A stretch of 64,000 nt of DNA, taken from positions 12,718,782-12,782,781 of the forward strand of contig CM065710.1 in NCBI GenBank assembly GCA_017654935.2, given 5' to 3'. Source of the stretch: Phymorhynchus buccinoides. Lineage: Eukaryota > Mollusca > Gastropoda > Neogastropoda > Raphitomidae. This document shows, in pieces, positions 11,266 through 22,445 of this stretch. The translations under genes were made by a program, and so were the position numbers. Numbering within the stretch: position 1 is the stretch's first letter; every line of letters starts with the position of its first letter. The notes beneath the pieces are model-generated. The model was not told the DNA's origin and did no database searches. It saw nothing but the letters and a program-made list of their open reading frames with translations.

Positions 11266-11605
11266 CATGCACCCACTGCCCCAAACTAGGGCCAGTAGGG
11301 GGCTTTTGCACTGGCTCTAGTGCTGCAGCCTAAGGAATTGGTTGGCCTTTTGGGGACCTTCCAGTTCCACAACACCAGCAGCGTCCTCAAACCCCTTAAG
11401 GCCGAAAGAGTGGGGATGTACCCTGGGCAAGGCATCTCCGCTATAAATAAACACATTTTTAGCCCAGCCTGCTGGAACAGGAGCTGGCCCCCACCAACGT
11501 ACCCCTCTGCATGATCTTGCAGGCATAACCGGAAATTACACACTGGTGTACATCCATTGCCTGTAGTCCACGTCCTCATATTCTTCCTCCCAATAGGGCC
11601 CATCG
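11266..11605. other. Intergenic, no gene seen
   Basis: Unique-looking sequence with frames of 60-105 codons on both strands and no recognisable domain. Part (11330-11400) resembles 4740-4800 and 20590-20690 (AAGGNNTTGGTTGG and GGGGACC-type blocks), suggesting another old dispersed repeat. Confidence 0.35.
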
Positions 11606-11733
11606 CTAAAGACCCCCCACGTCACGTGTCATATTCCCTCTTATGTTAGGAAGATTCCTTAAGATTTCTTACCAGCTATAACTAGTATAAGAGGGAAAAC
11701 ACGTAAAAAACGTGATTTGGACACGTGACGTGA
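11606..11733. mobile_element. MITE-E short form
   Basis: CTAAAGACCCCCCACGTCAC at the left and GACACGTGACGT at the right with an internal TTATAGCTGGTAAGAAATC-type block. Same short form as 56458-56588, which has better-preserved inverted ends. Confidence 0.65.
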
Positions 11734-11948
11734 AGAAGAATTTTATCACTTTCCCATTGCATCGTCCGTCAAAACAAAGATTTTTAGGCTCAGCGTTCGT
11801 TTCTTTTGACGTCATTGGCATTGTCTTACCACAAAATCCTATCAGGACCTATCTTTTTGAGGATTTGGACAGTGCAGTGCAACCTCCCTTATAAGACCTC
11901 CCATTATAAGACTCCCTCCCATATAAGACCTACTTCTCTGAGACATTG

Positions 11949-12057
11949 ATTTCTTTAATTAAATAAAAACAAACAAACACCAAAATTTGCAGAGCGAAAT
12001 ATATTTCTAGTGTCTGGCCCTTTTTGTCAATCCATGGATAGCGACGTCAAAACATTG
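11949..12057. mobile_element. Unclassified 109-bp insertion with 6-bp duplication
   Basis: Flanked by ACATTG at 11943-11948 and 12052-12057. The uninterrupted site is seen in copy 2 (13366-13385) and in reverse at 25601-25625. Contains an AT-rich stretch and no identified terminal inverted repeat. Confidence 0.65.
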
Positions 12058-12117
12058 CCCTTCTTTGGAAGTATTAAAAGTACCTCCCTTATAAGAACCC
12101 TCCCTTATAAGACCTCA

Positions 12118-13112
12118 TCCATAAGGATAGGTGACTCAGATATTGATTTTGTTCCTTCTGTCAAAAACCTGGGCGTCACTATCGATTCCAACCTTACAAT
12201 GAAAACACATGTGAACAATGTCTGCAAAATAGCCTATCTACAGATTCGTAAGATAAGTTCTATTCGCCACCTCCTTACCACTCAGGCAACACAAACTCTC
12301 GTCTGTTCTCTCGTCTTGTCTAGGCTAGACTATTGTAACTCTCTGTTATTTGGTTGCCCGCAGTCCTCAATCCAGAAACTTCAGAAAGTTCAGAACGCAG
12401 CTGCAAGATTGATTTTCAAAGCAAAAAAGACACAGCATATCACCCCGCTACTTCACACTCTTCACTGGCTTCCAATTTCTGCTCGAATTCAGTACAAGGT
12501 CGCATGCCTCACCTTCAACTCTATTAATGGAACTGCCCCTCAGTATCTCACTGACATTGTACAAACCTACACTCCCACCCGACATCTCAGATCTTCCTCC
12601 GACTCATGCCTGCTCTCCACTCCCCGTATTAAAACTAAATCCTTCGGTGAATCTTCTTTCTCGTACTCTGCTCCCTCGGTCTGGAATAGCTTACCACACA
12701 GTGTTCGCCACTGCCTGTGTCCCTTCTCTTCCTCTGTTCAGTCTTTCAAAACTTCTCTGAAAACTCATCTTTTTGAAACCTCATACTCTCACCTCTAATC
12801 CACATAGTCCTTGATGATATTACCCTGCAGTATGTGTGTGTGCGTGCGTGCATGTGTGTGTGTGGGGGGGGGGTAAGGGGGGGGGGGGGGGGGAGGGGGG
12901 GAGGGAGGGCGAGAGAGATTAATACATGCATTTTGTATGAACAGTCTCACTTATTTTTTAATGTTTATATTCATTGATACTTGTCTTCATGTTGATTATT
13001 CTTGGCTTGGTGTTTATCTGTATGTTAGTGTTTAGGCCTTTGTCCAGCGCTTTGAGCACCCTGCAAAGGGAGTTAAGCGCTCTATAAATAACCATTATTA
13101 TTATTATTATTA
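12118..13112 (+). mobile_element. L2/CR1-like LINE, 3-prime fragment with RT C-terminal region
   Basis: An open frame to 12798 encodes the region downstream of reverse transcriptase: NLGVTIDSNLTMKTHV, LVLSRLDYCNSLLFG, LQKVQNAAARLIF, LHWLPISARIQYKV, YTPTRHLRSS and PSVWNSLPHSVR, all classic for L2/CR1/Crack-type LINEs. The catalytic core is lost by 5-prime truncation. A 3-prime UTR with AGCGCTTTGAGCACC follows and the element ends in (ATT)n. It interrupts MITE-C: left flank AAGACCTCAT, right flank TTGGGATGAC, contiguous at 13666-13690. The about 227 codons are still open, so insertion is fairly young. Dead on arrival. Confidence 0.88.
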
Positions 13113-13317
13113 TTTGGGATGACTTTTTGAAGGTCTTCTAAGGGAGGTTCAACTGTACTCGTATTCTTCCTACTGTCAGCTCAGGCACATCACCCCGGAC
13201 AAGCTGCTTTTAGTTCATGCCTATTTTTAGAACTTTTAAGTTCTTTTGAAGTCATTGGCATTGACTCTAATACCACAAAATCATATCAGGACCTATCTTT
13301 TTGAGGATTTTGACAGT

Positions 13318-13716
13318 ACAGTGCAACCTCCCTTATAAGACTCCCTCCCATATAAGACCTACTTCTCTGAGACATTCCCCTTCTTTGTAAGTATTAAAAT
13401 TATCTCCCTTATAAGACCCCTCCCTTATAAGACCCCTCCCTAATAAGACCCCTCCCTAATAAGACCCCTCCCTTATAAGACCCCTCCCTTAGAAGACCCC
13501 TCCCTTAGAAGACCCCTCCCTTATCCCTTATAATAAGACCCCTCCCTTATAAGACCCCTCCCTTATAAGACCCCTCCCTTATAAGACCCCTCCCTTATAA
13601 GACCCCTCCCTTATAAGACCCCTCCCTTATAAGACCCCTCCCCTAAAAGACCCCTCCCTTATAAGACCTCATTTTGGATGACTTTTGAAGGTCTTATAAG
13701 GGAGGTCCCACTGTAT
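13318..13716 (+). mobile_element. MITE-C copy with internal 16-bp tandem array
   Basis: Left end ACAGTGCAACCTCCCTTAT and right end GGGAGGTCCCACTGTA are inverted repeats with TA outside. Between 13388 and 13675 the unit ATAAGACCCCTCCCTT is repeated about 17 times with single-base variants (CTAAT, TAGAA, CTAAA). The unit is the terminal-repeat sequence itself, so the array grew from the transposon end. Confidence 0.85.
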
Positions 13717-14144
13717 CCCACAACTTGGGGCTTGCAGCATCTCCTACTCCTAGCTCAATGTTCTGATTGGGAAAATTGCACTGCTTGCTTTTTTCTTCTT
13801 TTCGCATGGCTTTCTAGTTTCTTTTCAATCCATCGTCTTTCCATATAATTGAGCAAGGCCGATCCTTGAGACCTTCGATGATAGTCGATAGTGACCCCAA
13901 TGGCAATCCTTGACCCAATCCTTGACCCATCCCAGAAACCTTCCTGGATTAAGGTGCAGGCTACTACTTGACTGGCTACTTTATCAATGGGAATTTGTCG
14001 GGCACATGACACTGCACAGTAGCGGGGCAAAATGAAAATAATGACTGTAGGCACGTCTCTCTTGGTGGACAGATAAATTTCTAACTGGAGATTATTAAGT
14101 CGTCATGTGCCTTTTTTTCATTTGATCAAGAGCACCGATTATGA
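13717..14144. other. Intergenic, no gene seen
   Basis: A 99-codon minus-strand frame lies here (13755-14054) without a recognised domain. It is not supported as a gene. Confidence 0.35.
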
Positions 14145-14505
14145 TAACTAGCGCAACGCCTAGTACTGGCAATGCACCGTACTTGTAACGCCACGTACTG
14201 GTTTCGCCGCGTTTCTGATCCGATTCGCTTCCGGTTTGGCACACCGATAGTCACCGTCCCCGGTCATCTACCTACCAAATGTGAAGGCAATCGGTCCAGA
14301 AATACCGGAGATACGGGCGCCGAGAGTCCGGCGGATACGCGTTTCGCGCATTTGCCGAACCGCGCAAATGACACGGCCGCCTCGGTTGCCGTTGCCATCG
14401 CCCCGTTAGGGCTCACAGCAAATTTGAAGCGATTCGGTCAAAAAACGGCGGAGTTATAAGGCCCGTTTTGTGTTTCAGACACACGGCCGGACACTTGGCT
14501 TTTTA
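14145..14505 (+). repeat. GC-rich dispersed repeat I, copy 1
   Basis: Matches the reverse complement of 17600-17945 along its length: CGATTCGCTTCCGGTTTGGC, CACCGTCCCCGG, ATTTGAAGCGATTCGGTC, AACGGCGGAGTTATAAGG. Far more CpG-rich than its surroundings. Function and superfamily unknown. Confidence 0.75.
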
Positions 14506-14567
14506 CTATACGATGTTCACATAATTATATTAAAAGGTGAAGAAGATACAGTGGAACCTCCCAATTA

Positions 14568-14941
14568 GGGATTAGGTATTTTATAGTCACAGAGGCGTCT
14601 ATGAAATTCAGGTTGCTCCCACCTGGAGAGCGCGTCGCAGCCAGAGGCACGCCACCCAATTTTTAAACAAAAAATTGCATGCGATTTTTGTGTGACTGGT
14701 GAGGAAGGAAGGGTGGGTAAATTTGTGACCAAATGACAACTTTTTGTTGCCACTGGGTTTAACGTGTGCTAAGTGCATGGGCACACGGGACCTCGGTTTT
14801 TATCGTCTGATCCGAAAGACTCCACGTTCAGACCGTAAGGCCTAGTGCAAAGTGAGAGGTAAAATACCCTGTACCCTGGTTCGAACTCGGGTTTACTTGA
14901 CACGAGGCGAACGCGCTACCATTGTGCCACTTTACAGTCTA
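14568..14941 (-). mobile_element. tRNA-derived SINE, full length
   Basis: Read on the minus strand: a tRNA-like head with A box TGGCACAATGGTAGCGCG and B box GAGTTCGAACC, a central domain with ACGATAAAAACCGAGGTCCC and TTAGCACACGTTAAACCC, then a conserved tail domain (GCGACGCGCTCTCC, GGGAGCAACCTGAATTTC, GACGCCTCTGTGACTATAAA) and an AATACC-type 3-prime end. Flanked by CAATTA at 14562-14567 and 14942-14947, so both ends are defined at 374 bp. Confidence 0.88.
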
Positions 14942-15042
14942 CAATTAAGACCTTCCCTATTAAAAATCCCTCTAAGATATGACAGACCCCTCAACAAAAA
15001 ATCTTCCCCAATTCATATCCGGACTCCTCCAAAGTCGGAGTG

Positions 15043-15200
15043 TGGCTGCCCACGTGGCGGGGTAATCAAAAACGGTCACACACGTAATGTTCTCATCCCT
15101 TAAGCTGGTGCATTTTTGCTATAGTGTTCAAGTGCTTCGGCTGTTGGGATGATCCCTGGAGTCTTTCAGCCCGGGTAAGACGACAACAACTACATATCTG
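15043..15200 (-). mobile_element. Repeat D, SINE-like copy 1
   Basis: Matches 25838-25985: CCCACGTGGCGGGGTAATCA, AAAACGGTCACACACGTAAT, GAGTCTTTNAGCC and an ACAAC-rich end. Likely a SINE with a GTTGTT-type tail; the head was not recognised. Confidence 0.6.
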
Positions 15201-15298
15201 AGTGTCCACCTCCCTATAAGACCCCTCCCTAAAAGACCTTTTCGGAGGCTGATTTTCCAAGGCCTTTAAATACTCATAGTAGGGAGGTTCCACTGTAT

Positions 15299-15731
15299 GT
15301 TAAGAGGACAGGTACTCACAGAGGTCGCCAAAGGCAGTGAATGCGAAGAGACAGACACAGAGTACTGCGTGAACTCTACTCGTGCGCGTTGCTAGTGATA
15401 TATATATATATATATGCATAGGCATTGTCTATCTCCCCCATTGGGAGAAAAAGTAAATCAGCACATTATTTTTTTTTTATAATTCTTTTCAGAACACAGA
15501 ATAAATTGTAAAGTTAAAATTAAAGTTAGTCAGTTTCTTTCTTAGGCTCACAAACTTAAATATTGGACACAAAACAAGTTTTTTTCAAGCAAACTATATA
15601 TATAAGAGGAAAGTTTAATGGTGTGGTTGTTTTTTCTTCTTCAATTCTTGTACGTTTATATATATATATATATATATATATGCAATGTTGTTGGTTCATT
15701 CCCGTTTCTCACAAATCATGCACATGCAGTC
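15299..15731. other. Intergenic, no gene; TA tracts
   Basis: Short TA tracts at 15397-15414 and 15657-15681, a T run near 15468. Nothing coding. Confidence 0.45.
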
Positions 15732-16028
15732 CAGGGCTCCCTGGGGGACTCCCATTTGGGGGTCTATGAAGCACTAGAATTCTAAAGCACACTCTAAAAG
15801 AATGTGCAGGGGGTACAAGGGATGCACTAGAAAAACTTTTTTTAGCATTCACGTCATTGGCCCCCACATATTCATAGCTAACAATGTCCGATACGAGCCA
15901 TTATACGTAAAATATGAAATTTCGTTCACAATGTCATTGGGACCCTCTATCCCGCCTCTAGGACCCTCTATACCATAAGTGAAGGAGTCCCTGGGACCCC
16001 TTGTTTTGCTGGACGATTGGGAGCCCTG
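15732..16028 (+). mobile_element. MITE-F copy 3 with extra interior
   Basis: CAGGGCTCCCTGGGGGA at the left, GATTGGGAGCCCTG at the right. Compared with copy 1, about 80 extra bases lie at 15850-15935. A clear 8-bp duplication is not visible. Confidence 0.75.
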
Positions 16029-16435
16029 CGCACACACACAGACATACACACATATGCATGCACATGCGCACACACACACAGATATTGATCACAAAAAGAA
16101 ACGGCCATTATTGCAAATTGCATGCACATAATAATATTAATAATATCCTGTCCGAATGACAACTCCTGATGCATTTAATTGAGCAACAGCTGTATACATA
16201 ATTTATTTCAACATCACTGTTGCATACAGAACTTGCCATTCAGTTACAATGTAACAATGTAACTTACATTAGTTCTTGCTCCATTCCGAGACATCAATCA
16301 CACAAAGAGACGAGGAAAACTACAGTGTTTTAATTTTGATTTATGATCGATATCCTTGTTCTTGTTCTTTCTAACTAGTCTAAGCTTTAGTTTGTGTTTC
16401 CTGGTTGGCCTAGTTGAATCGTGTGTGTTTTATTA

Positions 16436-17036
<601 letters not shown>

Positions 17037-17266
17037 TTAACCCTTTCACTGCCAGCCAGTTTTCATCCAAAAATCTCCATTACATTTATCTGGGTAGAGA
17101 ACAAAATCCATCTGCAGTATTGGGGATTGTTCTGTGACATATATAAAATAAGGTCTATCCTTACTTCCCAAAACCAAGAGTAGTAAGACCATAGGGTCTT
17201 TGGATAATAGACCCCAATTTGATGTCGCTTAGTGCTAAAATGTGACTTTGGCGGAGAAAGGGTTAA
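17037..17266 (-). mobile_element. MITE-B copy, inverted
   Basis: TTAACCCTTTCACTGCCAG and GGCGGAGAAAGGGTTAA at the ends. The body is the reverse complement of the other six copies (TGGGTAGAGAACAAAATCCA, CAGTATTGGGGATT). Confidence 0.85.
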
Positions 17267-17599
17267 TGACTTTATTTTATCCCCTTTTCATAGGGTTGGG
17301 CATAAAAAGGAAGATGGGCGTCAGTGTAAGTTAGTAAATTAAAGAAGGCTAGAATTAGAAAGACGAAATTGCTCTGCTCGGTTCAGTGACTTTAAATCAC
17401 AACACTCTCAACAGTCATGGTTCACTAGGTCACAACAGGTTACTACTAATGCAACGTTCACCCATTAACTTTTAGACGGCGAGGGTGAGAAGGAGGGGGG
17501 GGTGTATAAAAAGGTCAGTTCTGAATTAAACTATCTTTTCTTAATTCCTTACTTTTACAGGGCACACAATATAACCAAATCATCATATAGTAAAAAGCC

Positions 17600-17945
17600 A
17601 AGTGTCCGTGTGTGTGTGTGTGTGTGTGAAACACGAAACGGGCCTTATAACTCCGCCGTTTTTCGACCGAATCACTTCAAATTTGCTGTGAGCCCTAACG
17701 GGGCGATGGCAACGGCAACCAAGGTGGCCGTGTCATTTGCGCGGTTTTGCAAATGCGCGAAACGCGCATCCGCCGGCCTCTCGGCGCCACTATCTCCGGT
17801 ATTTCTGGACCGATTGCCTTCAAATTTGGCAGGTACATGACCGGGGACGGTGACTATCGATGTGCCAAACCGGAAGCGAATCGAATCGTTACTAGGCGTT
17901 ACCGTTACTAGGCGTTACCAGTACTCGGCGTTGCACTAGTGATAA
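17600..17945 (-). repeat. GC-rich repeat I, copy 2
   Basis: Reverse complement of 14145-14505. A (TG)n tract at 17610-17630 sits where copy 1 has only GTGTC, so a microsatellite has grown inside it. At the other end TACTAGGCGTTACC is repeated twice. Confidence 0.75.
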
Positions 17946-18004
17946 ATAAATTCATTGAATATAAACAAGAGGCAAAGCCTTCAAGGCTCACTAGGTGGGT
18001 GGGT

Positions 18005-18345
18005 GTAGGTACAAGATTGCCAACAAATGACAGATTGAGGTCGTAAACATGAGGGGGTGCTTAAAGCACAAGATTGCCAACAAGTATTAAATAATGACTT
18101 TGAGATTGAGTCGTAAACATGAGGGGGTGTTTAAAGTACAAGTTTGCCAACAAATAATGACTGAGATTGAGGGTTGTAAACATGATGGGGGTGTTTAAAG
18201 TTCAAGATTGCCAACAAATAATGACTGAGATTGAGGGTTGTAAACATGAGGGGAGGTTAAGTACAAGATTGCCAAAAAATAATGACCGAGTTTGAGATGG
18301 AGGGTCATAAACAAACATGAGCGGGGTGTTTAAAGTACAAATGAA
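18005..18345 (+). repeat. About 60-bp minisatellite, five to six copies
   Basis: Repeated blocks ACAAGATTGCCAACAAAT, ATGACTGAGATTGAGGG, TCGTAAACATGAGGGGGTG and TTTAAAGTAC with length variation of 55-70 bases. Confidence 0.85.
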
Positions 18346-18389
18346 ACTATCATTAAAGGATAAAAATTTAAAATTTTAAAAAAGCACCT

Positions 18390-18450
18390 TTGCCATGAGG
18401 AACCATTGGCATGAGAGACAGACGCTCTACCAATGAGCTATCGAGGCTTT
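18390..18450 (-). other. tRNA-like fragment
   Basis: Minus strand reads GATAGCTCATTGGTAGAGCG, an A-box-like D arm, but there is no matching GGTTCGAATCC B box and no foldable acceptor. Probably a degraded SINE head, not a tRNA gene. Confidence 0.35.
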
Positions 18451-18569
18451 CAGTGTTGAGTTTCTTAACTCATGTTGCCTATACTCTCTAACCCACTAAT
18501 CTAAAATGTTATCTGTTTGTGTTCTGTTTACAGTGTTGCTTTAACTTAGTATTTAAGTATTCAACATCT

Positions 18570-18644
18570 GATGTTTATGCAAGCTTTCAAACAATAATGA
18601 TTTGAAATTCAAATCGCTATTGTTTGAAAGCTTGCATAAACATC
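18570..18644. repeat. 75-bp near-perfect palindrome
   Basis: Arms starting GATGTTTATGCAAGCTTTCA and their reverse complement meet with essentially no spacer at GATTTGAAATTCAAATC; two mismatches near the centre. Would form a long hairpin. Confidence 0.85.
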
Positions 18645-18954
18645 ATATGTGTACATGCAAAGTTTGAACAATGTACGCCTTCTATTTCCCGAGAAAATGC
18701 CAACGTTAAAGTTTGGAGATTGGACCACGGACGCAACACACACACATATACACACACACACACACACATACAACCAAACAATTATCATACTATAGTCTAG
18801 ACTCACTTTGCGTTAAGTTCGTTAACACGAGTGAGCCAAAAACCTAATTGTACCCCAGCCTGTCATTCTAAAATTGGCCGAGACGGATTAATTATGCATG
18901 ATTAATTATACTAATTGCTAGTAGGCGGGATCTCTGAAACAAATGGATTTGCTA

Positions 18955-19040
18955 TTGGGTACTTTATAGTCACAGAGGCGTCTGTGAAATTCGAGTTGCT
19001 CCCACCTGGAGAGCGCGTCGCAGCCAGAGGCACGCCACAT
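18955..19040 (-). mobile_element. tRNA-SINE 3-prime fragment
   Basis: TATAGTCACAGAGGCGTCTG, AAATTCGAGTTGCTCCCACC and GGAGAGCGCGTCGCAGCC match 14574-14665 almost exactly. The head is missing. Confidence 0.75.
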
Positions 19041-19424
19041 TATTTTATTTTAATTAGGTACATGCTTTAAAACTAGTTTATAATTGATTGGTAAAACGGG
19101 AATAACCATTTGTCGTGCATGAGTGACCTTACATTTCAATCAAGTGTTTGAATTTAGAGAGTTCAAATGCCCTATTGAAGGAGCGAGGGGAGGGGGGGGG
19201 GGATTGATTTTTCTTTTCTCAATACTGTCTGTTGTCCAGCTTGCCCTTGAGTTTCTTTGCACTTAAAATATTCAAGGATTGCATAACTTGATATCACCAT
19301 ACTAGTAACATGCTTTTAACACTAGTCCCAAGTGCGCAAGCCGGCTGGGTCACTAAACCCGAACACCCCTATGTCCATGCAGCAGCTTAGGCCCTGTATC
19401 AGATGGAACCGAACCCCCCATTTT
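19041..19424. other. Intergenic, no gene seen
   Basis: Unassigned, with a G run near 19190. Confidence 0.4.
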
Positions 19425-19492
19425 TTTCCTGAGGGTGCCAGAATGATCAATTTAATGAGCGTGGGCCCCAAAGAGAAGAAGAAGAAGAAGTG
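19425..19492 (+). mobile_element. CR1-like LINE 3-prime tail
   Basis: GGTGCCAGAATGATCAATTT and GTGGGCCCCAAAGAGAAG followed by (GAA)n. Same end as the LINE at 50750-51465, where it follows an RT-associated frame. Confidence 0.6.
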
Positions 19493-19582
19493 TATGGGTT
19501 TTTTGTTGTTTTGTTTTCAAAAGCTGTACCTCAAAGTTATACAGTGACTAGTCTAAAACTATATAAGCTTTTGCATCTGGCT

Positions 19583-19831
19583 TTAACCCTTTCACCGCCA
19601 AAGTCGCATTTTAGCACCACATTGATTCAACACCTATGTCACTAAAAGGCATCAAATTGGGGTCTATTATCCAAAGACCCTATTGTCTTAGTTTTGAGAA
19701 GTAAGGATAGACCTTATATTATATATGTCACAGAAGAATCCACAATACTGCAGATGGATTTTGTTCCCTACCCAGGTAAATTTAATGGAACATTAAATTG
19801 GCTGAAGTATGGCTGGCGGTGAAAGGGTTAA
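19583..19831 (+). mobile_element. MITE-B copy
   Basis: TTAACCCTTTCACCGCCAAA and GGCTGGCGGTGAAAGGGTTA with TTAA at both ends. ATGGAACATTAAAT near 19790 is a small variant of the usual ATGGAAATTTT. Confidence 0.87.
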
Positions 19832-20041
19832 AGCCGCCTCACACTAACCAACCAGGTCGGATGAAAATGGCTGTGACCTTCCCACAGTCTTCCTTTCTTT
19901 TGACAGCGCGAGTAGAAATCACAAATGCAAAATTTGGTCGGATGAAACCCTTTCAGTTCCAACTAGGTCGGAAGGAATTATATGATATTGGCGACTGCAC
20001 CATTTACTTCCCAGTCACTCGGGCAGTTGTGGGAATACAGC

Positions 20042-20490
20042 CAATATAGAGAAAGGTGGCAGAGTGGTTAAGACGTTCGCCTGCCAAATGTAATGCGTGA
20101 CTGCAACGTGAGCGGCACGGGTTCGAATCCCGGCCTCGCCCTTTCTTTCTAGTTCGACAGGAAAATCGAGCTGAATGTTGAGTCCTTCGGATGGGGTTAA
20201 AGCTAGTCTGACCCGTGCGCTTTACGCACGTAAAAATCCCATGGCAGAACAAGTTGGTAAGACTAAGAGCAAGGGAAAATCCCGCTGCCTGGTATGGCCA
20301 AATTGATAGCTAGGTTTTCCAAGATGTGCCTACACCCCCTTCTCACCCTGTGACCCACCCCACCCCACCAAAAAAAGAAATAAATTATAAAAATTAATTG
20401 GGTAGGCGCTGCACTTACGATATTCTCTCCGGGGGAGAGCAGCCCCAATTTCACAGATAAGTCTCTGCGACTAGAATATACAAATACCAA
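20042..20490 (+). mobile_element. tRNA-derived SINE, near full length
   Basis: Head: A box TGGCAGAGTGGTTAAGACG and B box GGGTTCGAATCCCGG with a long spacing suggestive of a class II (Ser/Leu-type) tRNA, but the acceptor stem does not pair at the right distance, so it is a SINE promoter, not a tRNA gene. Central ACGCACGTAAAAATCCCATGG and tail domain TCTCTCCGGGGGAGAGCAGC, CAATTTCACAGATAAG match the 14568-14941 element in order. Contains Pol III promoter elements. Confidence 0.75.
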
Positions 20491-20844
20491 ATGCTTGCTA
20501 ATACTTAAATGACAGTGAAGTTGGCACACGGCCACAAGTAGATAAACATTCACAACTGAATTTTCTTCCTACTAAAAAGGTTGGACAGTATGAGGCGACT
20601 TTCAGTACAGCAGCCTTGGGGACCATGCCAACTGTCCTAAAGTTCTCTTGACCGAGAAAGTCAGGATGTCCCCTGGGCAACTCATCTCCACAATAACAAA
20701 AACTTTAATCCAGCTGTTAATACCTGAGCTCTGCATTCGCAATTTTTATTTTATAAATATTCTACTGACAGAAAAAGGTATATAAGTTTATAACTCATTA
20801 ACTGTCTTCCCAGTTTTGTTCTTCTTTCTTCTTCTTCAGATTCT
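20491..20844. other. Intergenic, no gene seen
   Basis: Unassigned; block 20590-20690 weakly resembles 4740-4800 and 11330-11440 (shared GTCCCC-GGGCAA-CATCTCC order). Confidence 0.35.
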
Positions 20845-21070
20845 TCGCTGTGCATGGCCACAATCAACATCGTCACTAAATGCATTCAAGAACTCATTAG
20901 ATCGATATTTTCAAAATATTGTGTGTTCAGTAAATTTTAACAAATTAGACAAATAAAGCAAGACTGCCTAAGTAGTCGATCGGCAATGCCGATACAACAT
21001 AAATAACAAAAAGAACCAATCTAGAGGGCAAAAGGCTGAAAAGCCTATAGTGCCATGATATGATTATTTT
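20845..21070 (+). mobile_element. CR1-like LINE 3-prime end
   Basis: The frame encodes LNAFKNSLDRYFQN followed by a UTR with GAGGGCAAAAGGCTGAAAAG and CCTATAGTGCCAT. The same combination is at 51466-51690. Confidence 0.65.
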
Positions 21071-21692
21071 GCCACAGAACCGGGAGGTTCTACCACTTAT
21101 GCCGGAAGAAAAGGCTCAAAGCCTGAGAAGAAACTTAGTTAGGCCTTAGACAGAAGAGGGACAGATAAAAAGATAAAGGATTAACTCATTAAGTGATTGC
21201 ACTGGGTTAAGACCATTAAACCACCTTGTGAATGTGATATTCAATTTCATAATTTTGAAGATTATAACAAGAAAAAGGGTTCTGTGTGAAAACAGTCTTG
21301 ATAGGGAATAGGCCTAGGAAGGAGGGTACAACTACAAAGGGCAGGATGCAGTGAGAGGGGTGGGGGGGGGGGGGGGGGGGGGGAAACGGATGGTGTAGAA
21401 ACTAGAAATGAGGGGAGTTGCTAGTAGTAGTACTGTCTATATGTGTGGAGTACTTTTATAAGCCTCGGCTTGTTGTACTCTTGTCTATATATTTTGTTGC
21501 TGCAAAAGTGTGTCAATAAAACATTTGTTTAAACCAAATAAGGGGAGGGGGGTAAACATTTTACTAGCCTAACATTAACAATAACATTTATTTTCAAAGC
21601 TGGCTTGACTAGAATAGAAAGTTTCCAATGTGGCTGACGATTTTTGAGGGAAATGGCAATATTAACATTTCTTCCCCTCAACCCAAAACGGT
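21071..21692. other. Intergenic, no gene; G run
   Basis: G run at 21361-21384; 21440-21530 resembles a non-coding transcript end (AATAAAACATTTG) but no gene could be tied to it. Confidence 0.35.
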
Positions 21693-21780
21693 ACAAGTGC
21701 AGTTGTAGTGCACGCGCACTATAACTTCATTTGCGACAAGTGCAGTTGTAGTGCACGCGCATTATAACTTCACTTGCGCT
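21693..21780 (+). repeat. 44-bp tandem duplication
   Basis: ACAAGTGCAGTTGTAGTGCA and CGCGCACTATAACTTCATTT occur twice in succession with two differences. Confidence 0.85.
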
Positions 21781-22445
21781 TCAAGTGTCAAGTGTACTAC
21801 CCGGGACAGAAAATATTGGTGACTTGTTTGACGGAAAAAGTGATATTTTCATTCTTCAAATCACATATAGACAGCACTGTCTAAGATGGTTCAGATACTG
21901 AGATACAGATAGTGTTGTGAGGGGAAGAAATGTTGATATTGCCGGAAATAATATGAACATCGCCATAAGATTAGGATAGGCTAGGTATTAGGGACAGGTC
22001 AGGTCAGGTCAGGTCAGGTCAGCAGAATCTTCAGCGTGATGAAGTTGGCTGCGTAAGGCGAAGAAGAAGTCAAGTAAAACGACTAGGCCTCGCGGCCTCT
22101 CAAGAAACAGGCTTTCATCAGCCTAGGCCTCGCGGCCTATAGAGAGATAAAGAATGTTTGTCTATGTGTTTGCCATTATCTAACAGTCTGTCATCTTCAC
22201 TAGGCCTAGAACACTATCAGTCCAGTCAGTGTCTGTCGACTGCTTTCACTGCAGTCGTGAGCTGCAAAACTGCAAACATTGAGCAGACGATATGGAAATC
22301 CTACACTACAGACATTGAACCGTACTCGTTATCAGTCGAAGTCAAGGCCTAGCCATAACTACAACAGGCTAGTACTTTAAAATTCGTGCCGCTTACCTTG
22401 TACTTTTGATGATTTAGGACACCGGTTGGTTATCTTTTTTCCCGC

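Larger units (their letters stand above)
11783..13158 (+). repeat. Segmental duplication, copy 1, containing MITE-C
   Basis: 11783-11947 and 12058-12117 align collinearly with 13205-13440: TTTTGACGTCATTGGCATTG, ACCACAAAATC, CAGGACCTATCTTTTTGAGG, then the MITE-C left end CAGTGCAACCTCCC. Copy 1 alone carries two insertions (11949-12057 and a LINE at 12118-13112). The MITE-C right end GGAGGTTCAACTGTA closes it at about 13156. Confidence 0.8.
14549..15298 (+). mobile_element. MITE-C copy carrying a nested SINE
   Basis: TACAGTGGAACCTCCC at the left, GGGAGGTTCCACTGTA at the right, TA outside: a Tc1/mariner-group (pogo/Tigger-like) signature. Interior includes the SINE at 14568-14941 and repeat D at 15043-15200. 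Confidence 0.8.

Noticed and set aside
14880..14945. tRNA gene on the minus strand
   Set aside because: The head is continuous with a SINE bounded by CAATTA duplications.
20042..20140. Genuine tRNA gene
   Set aside because: A and B boxes are present but the acceptor stem cannot pair at the proper distance and SINE body sequence follows.
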